Assembly (NCBI RefSeq): GCF_035582795.1
Contig: NC_134367.1
Coordinates: 110,718,062 to 110,782,061 of the forward strand
Length of the DNA stretch: 64,000 nucleotides
Source of the DNA: Mycteria americana
Lineage: Eukaryota; Chordata; Aves; Ciconiiformes; Ciconiidae
Reading direction: 5' to 3'
Shown in pieces: positions 60,001 through 64,000 of the stretch. The notes under the pieces are model-generated. The model did no database searches and was not told the DNA's origin. It was given only the letters and a program-made list of their open reading frames with translations. The translations under genes were made by a program, and so were the position numbers. Numbering within the stretch: position 1 is the stretch's first letter; each line of letters begins with the position of its first letter.

Positions 60001-62515
60001 CACCCCATAAGGGTCAGCTCACGGGTGACGTTGGAAGGGAGTACAACAACATTTTCGTAACAACAGAAATCTTTAAAATAGAGCTGATGTGTGGAACACC
60101 GGTGCTTTGCAGAGAAGCTGGATTTATCCCACATGGACACACAAATGAAGCAACACATGTAGTAGACATTTGACAGTGGCTGGCATTCGTCTATGGGATC
60201 CGGCCACATCAGAGGAGCACAAAATACCCCTTTATAAAAAAAAAGGTATCGAAGGGAGCATGCAAGGCAATCCACCATCTGTGGATACACACTGCAGTGC
60301 CCAGCTGCAGCATTCTCTTTTTCAATTGTTTCTTAGGCTCAGGGAGGAAAATAATGGTATCTCTATGCAGGGGTCCCTGTCACTGCTTGCTTCCCCTCCT
60401 GTAAATGAATTTTGTCACCTCTACCACACCCCACCAGCTGCAGCCAGGGCAGCTTGGGATTTTATTAAAGGTAAGCTGGGGATGGTAATCAGATACACTC
60501 ACAGCACAGAGGCAGCAGCCTAGTCAGAAGTACTGCATTTGCTGAGGGAGCGATGGAAATGATCCTACATTAATCTTAAGGATTTCCAGGATCAGTTTCA
60601 AAACAGAGAGGGGGAATGTCTGTTGAGGACCCTTGTTCGACTCTCTGGCACATTTCACACCAATCCTACCTGCAACCTAGAAAAAAAGGAGTCAGTAAGA
60701 GCTCTGAACACCACTCGATCTAGTAAGAAACAACATGGATTTTGTGAAGTAGAAAGAGGATGCAGCCAAGGCCAAGAAAAGAAAGTATATGATGGGATTG
60801 GAGAAGGGTGGAGCCTGGTGAAGGTCAGAATAGGTGGGAAGAACAGGGAGCAAAAGGTCTTCAAGAAAGAGGATGGTGGTTTGGCAGGATGTCACGATGA
60901 GAAGCGTTCAGCTTGTGATGAACAGATGGAGACAAAAGACAGGAGCAAAGGCAGGGAAGAAATGAAGATGGCAGATCACCAAATTTGTTTATCTAAGAGG
61001 ACTTAAAAGGAATCACTCTGAAAGGTGACTGAAAAATGACACCATTCATCGCTTGCTGTCATTTTAATTCAGCACCAGACGAAGCCTTGCCATAAGGCAC
61101 AACTGAGTTAATATTTGGGATAATATAACCTTACTGACTGTTACCCTCAGGTTACACATCCTCAGCGTGCCTTCACCAAGCAGCACTTCCCTGCCACCAC
61201 AGACCAGCAATCCAACATCAATGGATAAAGATTTTTACTCAGCGTCAATGCACGCCCAGAGTCACAAGCTGTAAGACCTCAGAACTGTAGTGTAGACTCC
61301 GGGTGAATCATCTGAAGCCTCTGAGCATCCATACGCAAAAGTGAGTAGTCATTCTCAGCTTTTTTTGTAAAAGACCTTGAAGTCTTTGGGTTAAAACCTT
61401 ATATAAAAATGCTGGGTAATATCATTCTCACTTGTCAAATACAAACACGTGCAGCACGCAGCATACAGCATGGAAAACTGGGATGATTTGCTACAGTCGT
61501 TCCAAAACTGATCACATCTGTTACTAAGCTTGATAGTAGGAAAGGACAGCACTTCCACTTAATGCTACAGCATAAAGCCTAAGCTGTGAGTGGTTAGAGC
61601 ATGCATTTCACCTGAGCTGCCAGTTCTTGGACCTCAAACCAGGATCGTATTTTGTACTGCCTACAAAAAGAAAAAGAAAAGAAAAGGTTTAGTGTTCTTA
61701 TAACAAGTATTTCAGTCTGGTCCTCTAACTGATGCAGATAGGAAAATTTACAGCTAACAGCAAAGTCACGCAAAACGCTCAAGAACACCTGCAGAGGTAT
61801 TCTTTAGGGAAAAGGTGCTTACAAGTACCCTTCGGGAGACTAGCAATCTCAGCACACGTGCACAATGTCAAGTAAAACCAAACCCCACCAGTTACTACGA
61901 TTTCATTTCTATTCTATAAAATTCCTCTCTATACATGTATACGTGCTCTGTATATATACAGAAATATATATATATATATTTCTACTCAGACCAAGCCTGT
62001 AGGGAATGAGTAGCTCCAATGAAGTCAGCTGACAACAAGAGAAAAAACAGTGTAAAGGAGAGAAGAATCAGGTCCAGAGTCTTTCAAACACTGATTATTT
62101 GGCAGCTAGTCAGTGCTGGAAAAGGTCACTGAACTAAGCCATTTCTAAGGCAATACTGTAAACACTTAATTTTACAGTGTTAAAGGATGGACGAAAACAT
62201 GTGCCCCTGCTAGATTTTATACAACTATCCATTTAAGACACGAAAAACCAGATGTATGTATGCATCCTGAGAAGAGCTATCAGAGCACAATAAGTGAAAG
62301 GCAAAAACGTAGTTTTCCATTCCTCTGTCCAAACTGGTACACTGTTGGCAGCTGGGCTCTCCTGTCTTTTCTGGCAAACTGAAGTGTCTGTGCAAAAAGT
62401 GACTCCTAAATTAAGGCTGCTCGGCACTTTCCAATACACAGCTCTCTTTTCAGCTGGTTATAATTTTACTTACCAAGCATTAAACAGTTGGGTTGAAGTT
62501 TTCCATGCTGGAGGT
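57054..62515 (-). CDS. 3' end of an unrecognised multi-exon gene
   Basis: Four short segments on the minus strand (62515-62474, 61660-61612, 59005-58922, 57095-57054) are bounded by consensus splice sites and join in one frame without a stop until a terminal TGA. They give the last 71 or so residues of a protein. It begins PPAWKTSTQLFNAW, continues QYKIRSWFEVQELAAQ, then SDSELSKEAATLKKTKRIP, and ends TSKGKEQDDEGKG. The tail is lysine- and acid-rich and looks disordered. I recognise no family and leave it unnamed. It runs in the same direction as LBH, and its 5' exons probably lie beyond 64000. The first of the four segments has the weakest acceptor. Confidence 0.5.
58922..59005 (-). CDS. Unrecognised gene, penultimate exon
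   Basis: 84 bases, phase 0 to phase 0, with acceptor TTTATTTCCCCAG and donor CAG|GTGACA. It encodes 28 residues, beginning GSTPRMSDSELSKEA and ending in the basic KKTKRIPIVQ. A symmetrical exon like this could be skipped without a frame change. Confidence 0.55.
59791..59924. repeat. Short tandem duplication (about 45-bp unit)
   Basis: Copies at 59791-59834 and 59881-59924 share ACATTTTTCAAACC and GATTATTACAATGGGCACAT with three or four differences. A partial copy lies between them at 59856-59880. It sits inside an intron of the unrecognised gene. Confidence 0.85.
60337..60470 (+). other. Possible antisense exon with strong splice sites
   Basis: A good polypyrimidine acceptor (TTTTTCAATTGTTTCTTAG) and a consensus donor (AAAG|GTAAGC) enclose 134 bases that stay open in one frame (LREENNGISMQGSL...ARAAWDFIK). 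It lies on the opposite strand within an intron of the unrecognised minus-strand gene. No partner exon was found, so this may be a cryptic site pair or part of a noncoding transcript. Confidence 0.2.
61612..61660 (-). CDS. Unrecognised gene, internal exon
   Basis: 49 bases with an excellent acceptor (TTTTCTTTTTGTAG) and donor CAG|GTGAAA. Its first base completes a codon from the preceding exon (TG|G, Trp), and it then encodes QYKIRSWFEVQELAAQ, ending in phase 0. The peptide is amphipathic and helix-like. Confidence 0.52.
61951..61980. repeat. (TA)n microsatellite
   Basis: A TATATATACA stretch followed by about nine TA dinucleotides, in an intron of the unrecognised gene. Confidence 0.9.
62474..62515 (-). 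CDS. Unrecognised gene, upstream-most visible exon
   Basis: 42 bases ending at a strong donor (CTTG|GTAAGTA). They encode PPAWKTSTQLFNA plus two bases of Trp, and the exon enters in phase 2. The acceptor side (CCTGAAGCAG) has a poor pyrimidine tract, so the 5' boundary is uncertain; the segment is supported mainly by frame continuity with the next exon. Confidence 0.35.
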
Positions 62516-63763
62516 CTGCTTCAGGATAGGTTATTAAGTTCTAAACTAGTTCATCTAGAAATGGTTAGGCATTTCTGAAAACAAGGCTCAGGGGATGTAT
62601 ATAATTTTGCCCGTTTAAAACAAAGCGTCCAATTACGTTGTTAAAAATTTTTTGTGACACAATGCTGTGGAGCTGGGCCTTGAAATTTGGCAGGGTTGTC
62701 AGACCAGTGCGTGCCTTTTGCCCGTTGCCTGCGTGTCTGCAGAGGGACATGTTAGTGTTCCAGCTTAGTTCCTCGTCCACGCTGCATGGGTGCCAGCCCC
62801 ATGCAGAAGAGATGAGCAGAGCCTTCTCCATACCTGTCTCTTCTGAGCATCTGTGCCACCAGAGCAGGAACTGAGAACGGTAAGATCACTTCACTTGCGT
62901 CTGTGCTCTTCATCCCTCCCTGGCAGCACAGAAGGGACAGGGATAGAAACCTGATTTACTGCCAGTGCAAGCAAGCCTTGGCTGTTCTTTGCATCCCCCC
63001 CAGCAGCCTGCTAGCAAGGCTGCACGTGCTGTTTGCGTGACAGCCCAGTGAATCGGAGCAGCAACAGCCTTTCTGTCTCCCTGCGCCGGTTCACCCTACG
63101 GCCACGCCACCAGCGTTGCTGTGGCAGGGCAGGGGTGAGGAGGAGCCTGCAGCAAAGAGCTGAGCCCGGCACCAGAGAACCGCAGCCACTGATGCCATGC
63201 TGGGAGGAACAAGGTCACCTGCTGAAAACTCAGCAGGGATGCAAGGAGCAGGGCAGGGAGGAGAGAGAGGAACGAATGGCAGTGTGGGGAGATGACAAGC
63301 GGCGAAAGCACAGACTGCAGAAGGAGGAACAAAGCACAACAGGGCTGCAGAGAACAGGGAGAGAAGGAGTAGAAAAGAAGGAGACAGGTAAAGGAGCCAG
63401 TAATGAGTATCACCTTCCCCAAGGCACCTGGAGCCAGTATCTAAGCATCAACACTGCCAGCAAGTAACTGCAAAACCTCTGGCAGAGCATCCTTCTCTGC
63501 CTTTGCCTTCCTCTCCCTGCCCGTGGCAGACTTCCACCAGCTTCTCCTTCAGCCTTGTGACATAAAAATACCAATGCTGCTGGAAGTGAGTTTTATGGGG
63601 GAAATAGCTTTTGTGTTTATTTTTGGTTTCATGCAAACATTGGAATTTTTTGTCCTACATCTGCACTGGACTGAGTGTTAAAAGCTGTTGTATTTCTGTG
63701 CCTCAAGTTTGTTTTGACAGGCAGCCAAAGTTTCCAGAAGCCCTGAGCTTACCTGCAGGTAAG

Positions 63764-63828
63764 ATAGAGCAGATAAAGCAGATGAAGCAGATGAAGATAG
63801 AGCATTTGCAGATAGAGCAAATGAAGCG
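63764..63828. repeat. Imperfect GCAGATGAA-type tandem repeat
   Basis: About seven degenerate 8-10-bp units (AGATAAAGC, AGATGAAGC, AGATAGAGC). On the minus strand the array is a long pyrimidine-rich run ending CTTACCTGCAG, which resembles a splice acceptor. It could precede an upstream exon of the unrecognised gene, with an open frame continuing VSSGLLETLAACQNKLEAQ, but that frame ends at TAA after a few more residues. Confidence 0.6.
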
Positions 63829-64000
63829 GGGTGAGATAGACAGTAAGCTACCTCCAGCTGCTCCTCCCTTTCCCAGAAATGTGGCACATGAATCATGGGG
63901 CATTCTCTCCTCGACTGGGAACATGCATGGAGCAGGAACCTTCCCAACTCAGGAGGCTGGAAGCAAGAGAGTCAGTCAAGCAGTTTGGGTGGGAAATACA

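Noticed and set aside
60623-61006. 127-codon plus-strand ORF rich in Lys/Glu
   Set aside because: The charged composition comes from purine-rich DNA. There is no splice partner or family match, and it lies in an intron of the opposite-strand gene.
63678-63947. Minus-strand ORF ending VSSGLLETLAACQNKLEAQKYNSF as an upstream exon of the unrecognised gene
   Set aside because: An acceptor-like site precedes it, but the frame runs into a stop with no usable donor in phase with the downstream exons. Half of the ORF is translation of a tandem repeat.
1-64000. tRNA, rRNA and known microRNA genes
   Set aside because: No A-box/B-box pair with a cloverleaf, no rRNA segments, and no known avian microRNA hairpin was recognised by eye. 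A covariance-model scan would settle this.

Overview
The window is vertebrate, most likely avian, nuclear DNA. Genes are split by GT-AG introns, coding density is very low, and two fragments of CR1-type LINEs are present; one ends in the (ATTCTATG)n tail typical of bird and reptile CR1. Microsatellites and CpG-rich promoter DNA fit the same picture. Nothing prokaryotic (operons, CRISPR, phage) was seen.

One gene is recognised with high confidence: LBH (limb bud and heart development) on the minus strand. Three coding exons (28444-28419, 27551-27449, 18704-18504) join in phase to give a 109-residue acidic protein. Upstream lies a GC-rich CpG island with a full palindromic CRE and a perfect CArG box overlapping a TATA-like core. 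The 3'UTR runs about 2.3 kb to an AATAAA at 16209-16204, which overlaps a Pumilio-type site. Positions 1-16185, downstream of LBH, hold no gene I can support.

Positions 29.2-47.6 kb are intergenic. They hold a second CR1 fragment, a near-perfect 26-bp inverted repeat (33819-33893), a CpG-rich island with no obvious gene (45150-45720), a minisatellite rich in TGCACTGA (45856-45943), and an AT-rich block (46590-47400).

An LTR element occupies about 47684-54624. Two direct LTRs of about 0.96 and 1.05 kb flank an uninterrupted 436-codon ORF (49199-50509) with an N-terminal coiled coil and a Gly/Arg/Lys-rich C-terminal half. No pol was recognised, and only a decayed env-like tail remains. The layout resembles the ENS-1/ERNI (Soprano) family of chicken, but sequence identity could not be tested here. 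The two LTRs are almost identical in their core and strongly diverged at their edges.

Beyond the element are an unexplained intronless plus-strand ORF of 257 codons (55690-56463), with a TATA-like box and a downstream AATAAA, and the 3' part of an unrecognised minus-strand gene. That gene is inferred from four short phase-compatible exons between 62515 and 57054, encoding a lysine-rich C-terminus. Its 5' exons probably lie beyond the window. LBH and this gene are transcribed in the same direction, with the LTR element in the space between them.
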